The notes under the pieces were generated by a model. That model was not told where the DNA came from. It made no database searches and saw only the letters and a list, made by a program, of their open reading frames with translations. Shown here piece after piece: positions 11,978-22,460 of a stretch of 64,000 bases of DNA. Source of the stretch: Pseudoips prasinana (Eukaryota > Arthropoda > Insecta > Lepidoptera > Nolidae); the NCBI GenBank assembly GCA_951640165.1, contig OX621263.1, positions 10,794,001 to 10,858,000 of the forward strand, written 5' to 3'. The position numbers and the translations under genes are program-made. Within the stretch, counting starts at the first letter, position 1. Every line of letters starts with the position of its first letter.

Positions 11978-12107
11978 TGACGTCACATAATGATGAAGCA
12001 CTGACGTCACGATGACAATCTTCTGTCCCGCTCGCACATTATAAATAAGCGGTCGTTCGCCGGGCCAACGAACCGCCAAAATTCGGGGGTCAACGACCGA
12101 CCAAGAG
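11978..12107 (+). promoter_or_regulatory. Candidate promoter: two CREs, TATA box, CpG-rich start region
   Basis: Two perfect palindromic TGACGTCA sites (11978-11985 and 12002-12009) precede TATAAATA at 12040-12047. A CpG-rich stretch follows, with an imperfect 28-base palindrome (12050-12077) and an IR-1-like GGGTCAACGACC (12087-12098). A possible donor GAG/GTGAAC lies at 12107. No ORF starts downstream, so if real it would feed a non-coding first exon, possibly a distant alternative Hr3 start, or a non-coding RNA. Everything beyond the motifs is inference. Confidence 0.35.
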
Positions 12108-12407
12108 GTGAACGCACGGCCATACGGCAGGCGGTTTTCGCTATTTTTTTACAAGAATTTTACGGTTTTCTCTATCCTTGTAGCCCTTAATATCGGTTTT
12201 TGGGATGTATAGAAAACAATTTTTGCCTTTTTATATAAAAATACGGTTCTCTTGAAACGTTTTTGTGGATTTTAGCGGAGGTTTTGTGACGTTTGTTGTT
12301 TTGGGAGCGATGACTCCTATAATAGTATTGGAATGAAAATAGAAGCGACTCATTAACAATTGTGTATATATTTATTTTCGAATTTAATTAGAATGTTATT
12401 AATATCC

Positions 12408-12663
12408 TAACTATTATAGTGCGCAAGTGTGTGCGCAAACACAGGGGTATCTATTCCATCATAACACGACTGGGAAGGGGAAGGGGACGTCCAGGAGCGA
12501 CAGCTATACGTCTCTGAGGCACCGGGATGTGATACCGCAAACTTCCAGACTTCAGGCTGATATTGAGAAGATTTTTTAACAGAAAAATCCCAATTATACT
12601 TTTTGGCCTGGCCCGGGATTTGAACCCAGGACCTCATTATCTACCTGACCAATTAGGCAGTCA
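12408..12663 (-). mobile_element. SINE family D
   Basis: On the minus strand: ACTGCCTAATTGGTCAGGTA head, B box GGTTCAAATCCCGGG, body with CTGGAAGTTTGCGGTATCAC and GTGTTTGCGCACACACTTG. Confidence 0.72.
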
Positions 12664-12960
12664 ATATATTTCTTGCTTTTATTTTAATAATTTCTTTTAT
12701 GAATGGTATGGATGGATCTACACTTTACTTCGAATTTATACTCATACTAGGAAATCATTAATTGAATCTTCATTAATTTAATTTAATAAATATATAATAA
12801 TAGTAAATATATAGAAACATGGGTTGGGGCTAACCGACTTTAAAAAAGGAGGTAATTTATATAGTTTTGATAACGTTACCCGAATGCGCAGTTGTGTGGG
12901 AACAGATTTTAGGTATTGTAGTTATAAATATTTAATTCTAAGTACAAATCACACTAATAT

Positions 12961-14246
12961 TAGGTCTTTACCTATGAAATTGCCGTTCTGCAGTACTGGC
13001 CATTTCAAATCAAAATAATTTTTGTTTGGCTAAGAATTCTAATTTGAAATTAATTTTATTTTAAAAACATGGATTCTTTTTTCCAAAAGTAGTCATTTCT
13101 TTATTGATTAGTGTTACATTTTCATCGCATTTCAATCTTTTTCGTCATCATGGATACGTTAAAAATTCGAGTAATTATGGAATATGAGTACCGTCGTGGC
13201 AGCAACGCGGCACAAGCGGCACGCAACATCAACGACGTTTACGGAGCTAACACTACAAACCAACGCACCACCTGTTATTGGTTTGCTCGCTTCCGTTCTG
13301 GAAATTTCGACCTGAAAAATGAACCTCGCGGTCGTCCGAAGACTTTGGTCGACAATGACGAATTAAAGGCGGTTGTGGAAGCTGATGATACACAATCTAC
13401 GGCTGAATTAGCAGCAGCTTTCGACGTTAGCGTCAAAACAATATTGGTCCATTTGCGTCAAATTGGCAAGGTAAAAAAGCTTGACAAATGGGTGCCCCAC
13501 GAACTCAATGATCGCCAGCGCGAAGTACGCGTCGAGACGTGCCTTGCACTGCTCAACAGACACACAAATGAAGGAATTTTGAACCGCATTGTTACCTGCG
13601 ATGAAAAATGGATTCTGTTTGATAACCGCAAGCGCTCAGCAAGTTGGTTGGATCCTGGTTCAGCACCTAAACAATGCCCTAAACGAAAACTTACCCCTAG
13701 AAAAGTGATGGTCACTGTTTGGTGGTCTAGCGCCGGTGTGATTCATCACAGCTTCTTACCAAACGGGGTGAGCATTACTGCAGATGTGTACTGTGAAGAA
13801 CTGAGCACAATGATGGAGAAGCTGGCGCATCTCCAACCAGCATTGGTCAATCGCTCGTCTCCGCTGCTCCTGCACGACAACGCGCGACCTCATACTGCAC
13901 AGCAGACGGTCTCCAAGTTGCAAGAACTGGGGTTGGAAGCTCTCCGTCATCCGCCCTACTCACCAGACCTTGCGCCTACAGACTACTACTTTTTCCAGAA
14001 TTTGGATAACTTCTTGGCGGGAAAAAAATTCAATACCCGAGAGGCAGTACAAAATGCCTTTGAAGAATTTGTTGCCTCCCGTCCAGCTGATTTCTTTAAG
14101 AAGGGCATCAATAAACTGCCACTGCGATGGCAAAGATGCATTGATTGCATGGGTGATTACTTCGATTAATACAAATAAAAAAATTCATGAAAAAAATTCG
14201 TTTAAATTTTTTCATACAAAACGGCAATTTCATAGGTAAAGACCTA
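12961..14246 (+). mobile_element. Complete mariner element with perfect TIRs
   Basis: The left end, TAGGTCTTTACCTATGAAAT continuing to 12987, is matched base for base by the reverse complement of 14220-14246 (27 bases including the TA). The TA pairs at 12961-12962 and 14245-14246 are the expected target duplication. Total length, 1286 bases, is normal for mariner. It interrupts a Helitron-like repeat whose two halves lie at 12949-12960 and 14247-14415. Confidence 0.93.
13150..14169 (+). CDS. mariner transposase, intact
   Basis: This 339-residue transposase catalyses cut-and-paste movement at TA dinucleotides. From the ATG at 13150 the N-terminal region carries two helix-turn-helix DNA-binding motifs (about residues 8-50 and 65-108). 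The linker WVPHEL sits at 114-119. The catalytic triad is D151 (TCDEKW), D243 (LLLHDNARPH) and D278 (YSPDLAPTDYYFF), with exactly 34 residues between the last two, which defines the mariner DD34D class. Length matches the usual 340-350. Overall resemblance is to cecropia-type mariners (same group as human Hsmar1), from memory. No stop or frameshift is present. An upstream GTG-initiated extension is not needed. The gene is flanked by matching TIRs, so the copy may be young or able to move. Confidence 0.95.
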   Translation: MDTLKIRVIMEYEYRRGSNAAQAARNINDVYGANTTNQRTTCYWFARFRSGNFDLKNEPRGRPKTLVDNDELKAVVEADDTQSTAELAAAFDVSVKTILVHLRQIGKVKKLDKWVPHELNDRQREVRVETCLALLNRHTNEGILNRIVTCDEKWILFDNRKRSASWLDPGSAPKQCPKRKLTPRKVMVTVWWSSAGVIHHSFLPNGVSITADVYCEELSTMMEKLAHLQPALVNRSSPLLLHDNARPHTAQQTVSKLQELGLEALRHPPYSPDLAPTDYYFFQNLDNFLAGKKFNTREAVQNAFEEFVASRPADFFKKGINKLPLRWQRCIDCMGDYFD

Positions 14247-14879
14247 TTATTATAAAGGCGAATGTTTGTGAGTGTGTATGTTTGTTACTTCTTCACGTAT
14301 AAACGGCTCGAGCGATTTTAATCAAATTTGGTATGTAGTTAGCTGACACCCTGGATTAACACACAGGCTATAGTTTATAAAGTTCAATGCGGGTAAAACC
14401 GCGGGGCACAGCTAGTAAATTATAATTACGTCTGTGACTTAAATTTAATCACATAGAATTATATTTTTTTTATAGTAATGGTTTGCTTAAATAGCTATTT
14501 TCTTGAAGTTATTATCAGAATTATTATTGTAAGTTTTTATTTCTATATTATCTTTTTATATGGAAGCGAAGCCGGGGCTGGTTACTAGTACATATCATGT
14601 TACGATTTTACTATAAGAGAACCAGTAACTGGAGTCGTTCAGGTTGTTATACTGAGAAGAATTTGTACTCGGTCATTGAACTCTGTGTTTTGGTCAAATG
14701 ACCTACGCTTTCGTACCTTATATGAAAGTGTTATGAATACTTAACAAATCTAGCCATCTGACGCCGTGATTCTAGCAAAAGTGTATTAGATTCGACTGCA
14801 GATATTCAGATCAAAAAGATATTGGGAAAAAACATGTTAGAATTTTTCAAGTATGTATGTATTTTTAAAAGAAAAGTAG

Positions 14880-15050
14880 TATCACACTAATGTTGTTAAG
14901 GAGAATGTTTGTGAATGTGTGAATGTGTATGTTTGTTAGTTCTTCACGTCTAAACGGCTGGAGCGATTTTAATAAAATTCGGTATGGAGTTTGCTGCCAC
15001 CCTGGATTAACACATAGACTATAATTTATAAAGTTTAACGCGGGTTAAAC
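14880..15050 (+). mobile_element. Lep1-like Helitron copy inside a B-type SINE
   Basis: It begins TCACACTAATG after an A within SINE sequence (left piece 14849-14879 ending AAAAGAAAAGTAGT) and ends in GCGGGTTAAAC. SINE sequence then resumes at once (ATATGTAATACATCAG). The usual 3' CCGCGGGG...CTAG is missing, so the 3' end is truncated. Confidence 0.75.
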
Positions 15051-15150
15051 ATATGTAATACATCAGTTATCTGGTTTCCATAGTAGAAGCTCTGCTTAGT
15101 TTGGGACCAGAAGGCCGTGTGTGAATAATGTCCCAGGGTATTATTATTAT
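15051..15150 (+). mobile_element. SINE family B, 3' part after the Helitron insertion
   Basis: TATCTGGTTTCCATAGTAGA through GTCCCAGGGTATTATTATTA. The matching 5' piece lies at 14849-14879. Confidence 0.78.
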
Positions 15151-15354
15151 TATAAAAAAGTAAAACTCGTTCTCAGTGTCAGACCGTGTGCTGGAGTATT
15201 TTTTAAGTAAAACTTCTTTATCCTCGCTTGACTTGGGGTAAACTGGTGAATGCACGACGAGAGCGTTATGTAATAGGTGCGGGGGAGACGAACGGAATTT
15301 GAGAGGGAGATATGAGTTATTGAAGATCTGCTCCTGCATAATCCTACATCATCC

Positions 15355-15530
15355 TAATCATCGTCATCAGCTTGATATCGTCCACTGCGGGACATAGGCC
15401 TCCCCCAAAGGTTGCCATTTGGAGGTGTCTGCTGTAACTACCGCGCTTGGCAAGCGAGTTGGCGACCGCCGTTAGGTGTTACGAGTAGCTAGTTCACAAG
15501 TGGCGCTGCTGCCCGACTTTTCCGACACTC
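15355..15530 (-). mobile_element. Family P retroposon copy, diverged
   Basis: CATCGTCATCAGCTTGATAT, CACTGCGGGACATAGGCCTC and GGCAAGCGAGTTGGCGACCG. The same subtype as the scrap at 1-60. Confidence 0.55.
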
Positions 15531-17414
15531 ACGGGTTAGTAGGGGTGGTAGGGGTGTTATTCTTTCTGGGCCGGAAACTACACGGCAACTACATAGGCCT
15601 AATTATTCTGTTACTCCCATAAATTATCAGGCCCAGTATCTTTGGACAGATGTACGGATGGACGGAATCACGGAAAAATTACAATGCCACTCTCTGAGAC
15701 TGAAGACTTCTTGAAGAGAACTGAGAAGTTTTCTTTCCAGAAAATTCGCAATAATACTTTTCTCTGAAACGAACTTTACTTTGAACCTTGATTATATGTA
15801 GTTGAATACGCTAGCATTATTTATACCAGCGAAACAGTCTTAATATTTTTGACATACTAAAATACTTTTTTGCAAATTAATCCTCTAAAATTGACTTTCG
15901 CCAAAAACTATTTATCATTACGACTACGATTAGGGAGTGGGTAAAGCAGACTAATGAAATATACAATAAGCTCACGCATATTATATTAATCGGCATAATC
16001 AGTCATGGCCTAAAACTGGGACATTAAAGCCAAGAAGTTTGTGATAAAGGTGGAGAGTCGAAGCAATGGAACTGCCGGTAACCCTTTTCATAGCATTGAT
16101 TTAAAATACTAATATATCCTTCTAGCGTTTGTATCTACGCATCTCAAGAAGCTTTTCCATCAAATAGAGATATTACTATTAAAACTGATGGCGCTTATAA
16201 ACCATTTCAATGTTTTATTTTATTTATTTTATTAGTAAGACAGCATTTAACAACAATAGCTTACTTACTTATCGTATGGGCAGTGGTATGCTTAGGATGC
16301 ACATAATCCGTAGAAAACCAATTACAGTTCTCCATGAGTAATAACCTGGTTTATCAAAAACATGTGTGGATATTAATACTAATATATTACGAACTATCTA
16401 CATGATTATTTTGTTTCATATAAAATATTTTAGGTGACCATTCTTAGCTTAAAAATCATAAAAAGACACCAAATCATAAAAAGGAGACTAAACTAAAATA
16501 TAGTTGTCTTAAGTAAACTCTCCATTTTTACACACAAGCTTCTCTTTGAACGTTAAAAGTGATAGTAGTACAGATGTGGGCCTTAACAAATGGGTTTTTG
16601 GATAACTACGCAGTTTTAGTATGCTCATCAATTGAAAGTGTGTGTAGTTGCGTGAATAATGTAATAATGCTACAAAAGAAATCTTACACGGCCTATATAT
16701 TTCGCCATTAGTGTAATGGAGTTCGCTCAAATCACCTTGAATTTTAGCGAGTATGTACATTTTAGTTACACCTATGAGATGTAAACTTAATTTGAAACTT
16801 TTCTTGTGTAAGGAGAGGACAAGGCCAATTTAAGTGGCAAGTGTTTATTTTTTCTTTTTTTTAAGTCATCGCTACGGTGTGGCTATAGTACTCTGTATCG
16901 TGGGGACTTTACAAAGGATAAGTAATTCTCTCACAAAGCTCACCTAGACTGAGAGCAACCATTTAGGGCCATAAATAGTTAGCAACTATGTTGTTGCATT
17001 TGAATTCCGAACTAGCGAAGTATTCTTTAATTGAATCATAAGCGTACGAAGGGATTCTAATTTAGAATCCTGGACGTAGGTACGGATTCTAAGTTATAGG
17101 AAATATAAAAGAAAGAAAACATTACAAAGAAAATAGAATTTCTTGTAAATATAGGTTAGCCGTATACGGAGCTTTTAAACAATGCATTTCTAAATGTTAA
17201 TTCACAGCGATTGATTCCAAAATGATTCTGGAGGGAAGTTTTTGTTCTGCTGACGTATTTCAGCTATTATGATAAAAGAAGGATATGCTTGACAAAATAA
17301 AAATAAAAGACAAATTTGAAATCAATTGAGCATTATAGGAGAGAAAATTTCGGTAGTTGAATTATGTATTAAAGTAAGCTTGGATTTCTCAGGTGTAACA
17401 TCCAAAGACATGAT
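15531..17414. other. Mostly featureless AT-rich stretch
   Basis: Only a retroposon-tail-like piece at 16215-16345, including the end of a 5S-type element (TTATCGTATGGGCAGTGG) at 16269-16286. Nothing else supported. Confidence 0.5.
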
Positions 17415-17660
17415 GATATTCACCATAAGAGCTCAAAAAAGTCCACTGCTGGACAAAAGCCACCCCCAAGACTAATCATGGGGGGGATATGCCATAATCG
17501 GCACGCTTGGCAGACAGATTGGCGATCGCAGTATGATGGTCATAGTACACAGATAGACGTTGCTGCCCGTCCTCTGGTAGGTCCCTCGCGAAGAGTTCTA
17601 TTCCCCCCACGAGATCAGATGGGGTGACGAAATTCTTTATGGCCGTCATCCACACAGCCA
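17415..17660 (-). mobile_element. Family P retroposon copy
   Basis: GTCCACTGCTGGACAAAAGC, TTGGCGATCGCAGTATGATG and CACGAGATCAGATGGGGTGA. Confidence 0.65.
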
Positions 17661-18526
17661 ATGATGGTATTAAGAAACATATAATATAATGTAACAGCAA
17701 GATAGTCGGGCAGTGAATCGTCAGTTTTCAGAATGTCAATGTACCCGCAAAGTTGAACGGCCCGTGTTTAGGCATTTGTTTATCATTGCGTTGATATAGC
17801 ATAATATTATGGGATATATTTATTTAAATTTCTGCTATAATTATTTATTTCCGTTCATAAAATAAAAAGGAATAAAAAAAATACTGTGTAAATGATTTTT
17901 TTTGGGAAACAATTTATGTCATTTCTAAAAGCAATAACAATATCCGCGATTTGAATTTTATATTTTTTTTTGACATTACGTTTCAGTTACCCTTAGAGCC
18001 TTTCCTTTTGGAGAAGCACTCCGGACATCAGACTTAGAGAGGAGTTAGGAGTCAAGTCGTATAGCAATAGCAATATACTTAGTACCTAACCCTCGCTCGA
18101 GGGCATCGTCTTTCAAGTTTGAACTTCCGCTCTGGCTGGTTACTGACTTAAAGATGTATGAGAGCGGCTCAAACACCGAGTTGGTTCATCTCTTCACTTT
18201 GAAATTGACCCACAAGGGCATTGAAGTCTGAATGTGTTTAAAGCACATTTTTCTTTTGTGCCAAAATTGGCAACATTAATTAAAAATGTTAACCATAGAA
18301 CAGTAGTGCAAAATAGTGGCACGACTTTTGATGACATTAGAATTTTTTTAAGAATAAAAACACGGTACATTTTCATAACAAGTACCTAGTTTGTTTTATA
18401 GTAAAATGTAGCAAAATCATTCCATCATCATCATATCAGACAAAACATGACCACTGTTGGGCAAAGGCCTCCAGTGCAAAATCATTTACACTTAAAAATC
18501 TAAAGTTATGGAACTCGTGCTAGCTT

Positions 18527-18781
18527 ATAATAATAATATAATATCTTGGGACAATGTCACACAGACCATCCTAGCCCCAAACTAAGCAAAGCTTGTACTA
18601 TGGGTACCAGGCGACGATATACATACTTATATAGATAGATAAATACTTAAATACATAGAAAACATCCATGACTCAGAAACAAATATTCGTGCTCATCACA
18701 CAAATATTTGCACTTACCGGGATTCGAACCTAGGACCACCAGCTTCGTAGGCAGTAGCACTACCAACTAGGCTACGGTGAC
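18527..18781 (-). mobile_element. SINE family A
   Basis: Full-length minus-strand copy with an (ATT)n tail at 18527-18540. The B box is altered by one base (GGATTCGAACCTAGG on the plus strand). Confidence 0.85.
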
Positions 18782-18848
18782 GTACTTATGACACAATTTC
18801 CATTGTTTAGATTTTTGATCAATAGTACAGGCTCCGCCGACTTATTGG

Positions 18849-18994
18849 ACGATTCGCACGGATTGAACTCGCACGAAACGTGCGAATCGACTCTTTTCAA
18901 TAATATTATTTTTTCTGTAGGCGATTCGCACGAAGTTAATTTATTGGTGTGCCAATCGACTCCTCCAAAAATATGTAGTAGGCTATTGGCACAC
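18849..18994. repeat. Tandem hairpin units (GATTCGCAC / GTGCGAATC)
   Basis: GATTCGCAC at 18851-18859 pairs with GTGCGAATC at 18880-18888. GATTCGCAC at 18923-18931 pairs with GTGCCAATC at 18949-18957. A third diverged arm, CTATTGGCACAC, starts at 18983. Each unit ends in CGACTC and the next opens at GTAGG. Confidence 0.6.
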
Positions 18995-19386
18995 AAATTG
19001 TTTTTGTATGAAATACAGTTAAGATAAAGTACATTTGAGTACAGAAGTAATAAGGGTAAAATATGTTTTAATACGAAATAAAAATAAACAAAAATAGAAA
19101 ATAATCCAAATTTCTTTACTAAAATTAAAACTAAGTAACTTAATATCCTTTAAAGTCAGTGTGACCTGATTTGAGGATAAAAATGTGAAAATATCGATCA
19201 CAGAGTAATAAATAAATGTCACCAACCGTAAAAAAAAAAAAGTACCAAAAATGAAAAAAGTGGAGAAAAATAGATTTACTCGAGTAACATAAAATCTTGT
19301 CTTTTCGGAGGCTCGAATCCAAAACACGAATATGCCGAAATAATAGAGAGGTGACTTCCTTATACTGCACGTGTAATAATAATGTC

Positions 19387-19748
19387 CTCCTAGCCGAATT
19401 TCGGCCAGGGCGGCCAGTCTCAACAGAGATTAGCCATCTGCGCGGGACATATTATAGTGCTCAAGTGTGTGCGCAAACACAGGAGCACTTTCTATTCCAT
19501 CACTCTCATGATCCGATGGGACGCCTAGCGACACGACCGGAAAGAGGTCAGGTACAGGACCGACAGCTTTACGTGCTCTCCGAGGCACGGGGGTATAATA
19601 CCGCCAACTCCCAGACTTCGGGCTGATGCTGAGAAATTTTTCTTTTTACAGAAATGTCTCAAAATCAGTTTTGGCCCGACCCAGGATTTTAACCCAGGAC
19701 CTCGTTCTCTGCGGGTGAACACGCTACCGCTAGACCAACGAGGCAGTC
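19387..19748 (-). mobile_element. SINE family D, longest copy (about 360 bases)
   Basis: On the minus strand: CCTCGTTGGTCTAGCGGTAG head, B-box-like GGTTAAAATCCTGGG, body with GTGTTTGCGCACACACTTGA, 3' end GGCCGCCCTGGCCGAAATTC. Confidence 0.75.
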
Positions 19749-19936
19749 AAACGTGTACCCATTTAGGGATATATAAGGGTAGTATTAAAAAGTTTGGGAG
19801 GCGTTGAACTTTTGGTACAGTAATCAACTCCAGTACCGCGCACGATTTCATCACCTTGGTACCCAATAGGCCTCCCCCATATGGACATGCTATGCTTCAA
19901 AAGTGATGACAGCCACGTAATTATAGTATTTTTAAA

Positions 19937-20082
19937 TTGGTACAGACGCCAGCACATCCAGCTACCCCAATCTGTCATATTTCTTTTATAGATTTTCAAC
20001 TTTATTACTTAAGCATAAGGTTCACTTTCAATTGGGGAAAATTGACAGATTGGGTAGCTTGATGTGCTGGCGTCTGTACCAA
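19937..20082. mobile_element. Palindromic MITE (GTACAGACGCCAGC family)
   Basis: The ends GGTACAGACGCCAGCACATC and GATGTGCTGGCGTCTGTACC are exact reverse complements. The inner CCCCAATCTGTC also pairs. Confidence 0.8.
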
Positions 20083-20189
20083 AGGTTGTCAACCTCAATA
20101 TTTTAAAGTTAGCTAGATATTGGCCCTAATTTTAACGATGTAATGTTGAATCTTTGTTTTGCTATTAATAGTATTTTGTGAGACGCTCT

Positions 20190-20734
20190 TAGCTAGATGT
20201 TCTCACCGGTATGTATCGATCGCCGAGGTATCTAGGCTCGCGGTCGGTCTATAGATGGGTGACCATTAAAGTGGTTTAACTAACAGTCGTTAAGCCATGT
20301 CAGAGGCCTTTTTTTACGTGGTGGAAATGCCATTGTGTAGGGCCGACTCTCTAAAACCACCACAGTATCCAGCCTCACAATGCCTGTAGCGGGGGCCCTG
20401 GGTACTCGTAAACGATCTCGCCAGTACCCCTGCTGTACACTGAGCGTCTGCGAGACTCTCACCGCCCACCCCCCTCCTCAGCACGCACATGCGCGTTTAG
20501 GCAACCTGAGCTACAGCAGGTTACCTCTTCCCGGGACCGCTTATACAAGACGAGTGGAGTGCCCTTCCTCCAAACGCCAGCGGTTCCAGGGGCGACGCCC
20601 AGCCGGGGAGAAGCCAGCCGATCGCCGCATACTCTCTCCCGCTGAGATTAGCTCCCAGCGCCAGCATGTCAGAGGCCTACTGGGCGGATTGAATAACTCT
20701 GACACTAGGGTAACCACTGCCCAACGATAAGTAT
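20190..20734 (+). mobile_element. 5S-rRNA-headed retroposon, split by a LINE fragment
   Basis: The head TCTCACCGGTATGTATCGAT and CGGTCTATAGATGGGTGACC are followed by a shortened body. The word CATGTCAGAGGCCT then flanks an insertion (20314-20663), and the usual 3' end ends at CTGCCCAACGATAAG. Confidence 0.68.
20314..20663 (-). mobile_element. GC-rich LINE 3' fragment inserted in the 5S-type element
   Basis: It is flanked by the 14-base duplication CATGTCAGAGGCCT and starts on the plus strand with T7, i.e. a minus-strand poly(A) tail. Such a target duplication plus a tail indicates retrotransposition. The GC content is much higher than in the surroundings. An R1/Jockey-type source is likely but not proven. 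Confidence 0.6.
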
Positions 20735-20795
20735 TAACTAATATTTATCATGTATGTCGACTGGCCTGACAAACATAGAAACTCCATCTGTTCTT

Positions 20796-21680
20796 TAGGG
20801 TTCTATACCCAAAGGGTAAAACGGGACCCTATTACTAAGAGTCACCAGGCTGTATCTCATGAACTGTGATAGTTAGACAGTTGAAATTTTCACAGACGAT
20901 GTATTTCTGTTGCCGCTATAACAAAAAACAAAATAAAATAAATATTCCTCGGGCTCCCATACAACAAACGTGAATATTTTGCTCGTTTTTATAGATAACT
21001 AGCAGTGCACGCGGACTTCGTTCCGCGTTTAAAATATTTTCTACCTGCCCGTTTATCCCAAGTAATACTGCGGATAAATAAAAATTATGATGATGAATCA
21101 TATCCTATGACACTCTAAAATAACGTAGCTTTCTATAGGTGAAATAATTTTGAAAATCGGTTCAGTAGATCCAGAGATTACTTCTTACAGCGTCACAAAC
21201 TCACAAACGTTACCTCTTTATAATATTAGTATAGAAGTATAAAACATGTAACTTAATTAACGCACATCCTGAAATAGTTTGTTCAGAATCGTTTATTGAA
21301 TCGATTTATATAATTTTTAATATGGGTAATTTTTTATTCCAAAATAATTAAAACTACGGAAATTATTAACCCTGTACAGTAAAAACAAATTGAAATGGAC
21401 CGTAAGTCAAAGAAAAAGACTTTTAATATCGCAGTTTGATTTGTATTCATACAAATTCCATCATTTAATACAAAATAAAGAAAAATAAACTTTATTCCAA
21501 AAATGATTATAGTATATAATAATGCGTATACTCGTTAAATAAAAAATTCAGTGTATTTATTATGATTACAACATAATATTCTAATTAGGGTGTTTGAGGG
21601 TGTGCGTTAATTACGTTACATAGTGTAGATGGTACGGAACCCTTCGTGCGCGAGTCCGACTCGCACTTGGCTGTTCTTTT
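20796..21680. mobile_element. GGGTTC-ended repeat, split by a Helitron
   Basis: The left part GGGTTCTATACCCAAAGGGT, GGGACCCTATTACTAAGAGT and TGCCGCTATAACAA, and the right part TGGTACGGAACCCTTCGTGC and GAGTCCGACTCGCACTTGGC, are the two halves of an element I know to be common in Lepidoptera. 20997-21234 is a Helitron. 21235-21620 is unrelated AT-rich sequence. Confidence 0.6.
20997..21234 (-). mobile_element. Helitron-like element, third subfamily
   Basis: On the minus strand the 3' end has the hairpin CGCGGAACGAAGTCCGCG followed by TGCACTGCTAG and T. The other end has AATATTATAAAGAGGTAACG. It lies inside the element split between 20796 and 21680. Confidence 0.65.
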
Positions 21681-21942
21681 AATTAGTTCCTCGACCCGGT
21701 CCATTTTCCTATAAAGAAATCGATCTGAAACTAAACTACGAGCTACACCTAAGAGTTGAAACAGGCCATTTCACCCCTTTTAACGACTGCCGTCACACAT
21801 ACGGGGCATAAACTTTATAGAGTTCATTAGACCAAGTGAATGACCTCTAAGGGCATTACCTTAAGGGGTGAGAAGCCTCTAAGAAAAATACAACGGGTGA
21901 AAATATATATTGGGGTCGATGTTAGGAATTATATACAACTAG

Positions 21943-22145
21943 CGGCCCGGTACGTGCTTCGCTCCGTATCAGGCATAGTAATAAAAAAATGATTATTAAG
22001 TTCATTTATTCAAACAAAATCTACGTACAAACCTTCCCTGGACTTCCACGAATAATTCAAGACCAAAATTTGCCAAATCGGTAAAGGCGTTGTTGAGTTA
22101 TAACATTACAACGAAAAGTGGCATTGATTTTTATATATATAGATT
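21943..22145 (-). mobile_element. Helitron-like fragment
   Basis: On the minus strand it ends GGGCCGCTAG before T, with the GAGCGAAGCACGTACCGG arm typical of such ends. The opposite end runs into TATATATAGATTTT. Boundaries are approximate. Confidence 0.5.
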
Positions 22146-22226
22146 TTAAGGTGAACGTTACTACGGAATACTCGTTGTTAGTAGTAGGGTGTTTAACTGC
22201 AGATAACGAAATCCTAGGTTCAAATC

Positions 22227-22343
22227 GGTCACTGTAGCCTAGTTGGTAGTGCTCCTGCCTACTAAGCTGGTGGCCCTGGGTTCGAATCTCGGTAAGTGCA
22301 AATATTTGTGTGATGAGCACGAATATTTGTTTCTGAGTCATGG
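22227..22343 (+). mobile_element. SINE family A, 3' part missing
   Basis: The tRNA-like head and first body segment end at GAGTCATGG, where a truncated palindromic MITE begins (22345). Confidence 0.8.
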
Positions 22344-22344
22344 A

Positions 22345-22460
22345 AGCTACCCCAATCTGTCAAATTTCCCCTATTGAAAGTGAACCTTAAGCTTAACTGA
22401 TAAAGTTGAAAATCTATACAAGAAATTTGATAGATCAGGGTAGCTGGATGTGCTGGATGT
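22345..22460. mobile_element. Same MITE, left end missing
   Basis: AGCTACCCCAATCTGTCAAA through GGGTAGCTGGATGTGCTGGA. It abuts the truncated A-type SINE. Confidence 0.7.

Larger units (their letters stand above)
12949..14415 (+). mobile_element. Lep1-like non-autonomous Helitron, split by the mariner
   Basis: Without the mariner it is about 180 bases. It starts TCACACTAATAT directly after an A, carries the conserved body (TTGTTACTTCTTCACG, AAACGGCTCGAGCGATTTTA), then a 3' hairpin GCGGGTAAAACCGC (14389-14402) and CTAG at 14412-14415 followed by T. A 5' TC, a 3' hairpin, a CTRR end and an A/T insertion site together fit Helitrons. It has no coding capacity. Confidence 0.8.

Noticed and set aside
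13458..13950. Minus-strand ORFs of 85 and 64 codons
   Set aside because: They are antisense shadows of the mariner transposase.
18788..19423. Overlapping ORFs of 79-134 codons on both strands
   Set aside because: Both strands are open by chance in AT-rich and hairpin-repeat DNA. The proteins are low-complexity or Phe/Tyr-rich without a family, and part lies in the tandem hairpin array.
20380..20730. 116-codon ORF on the plus strand
   Set aside because: It reads antisense through the GC-rich LINE insert and the end of the 5S-type element. High GC alone makes it long.
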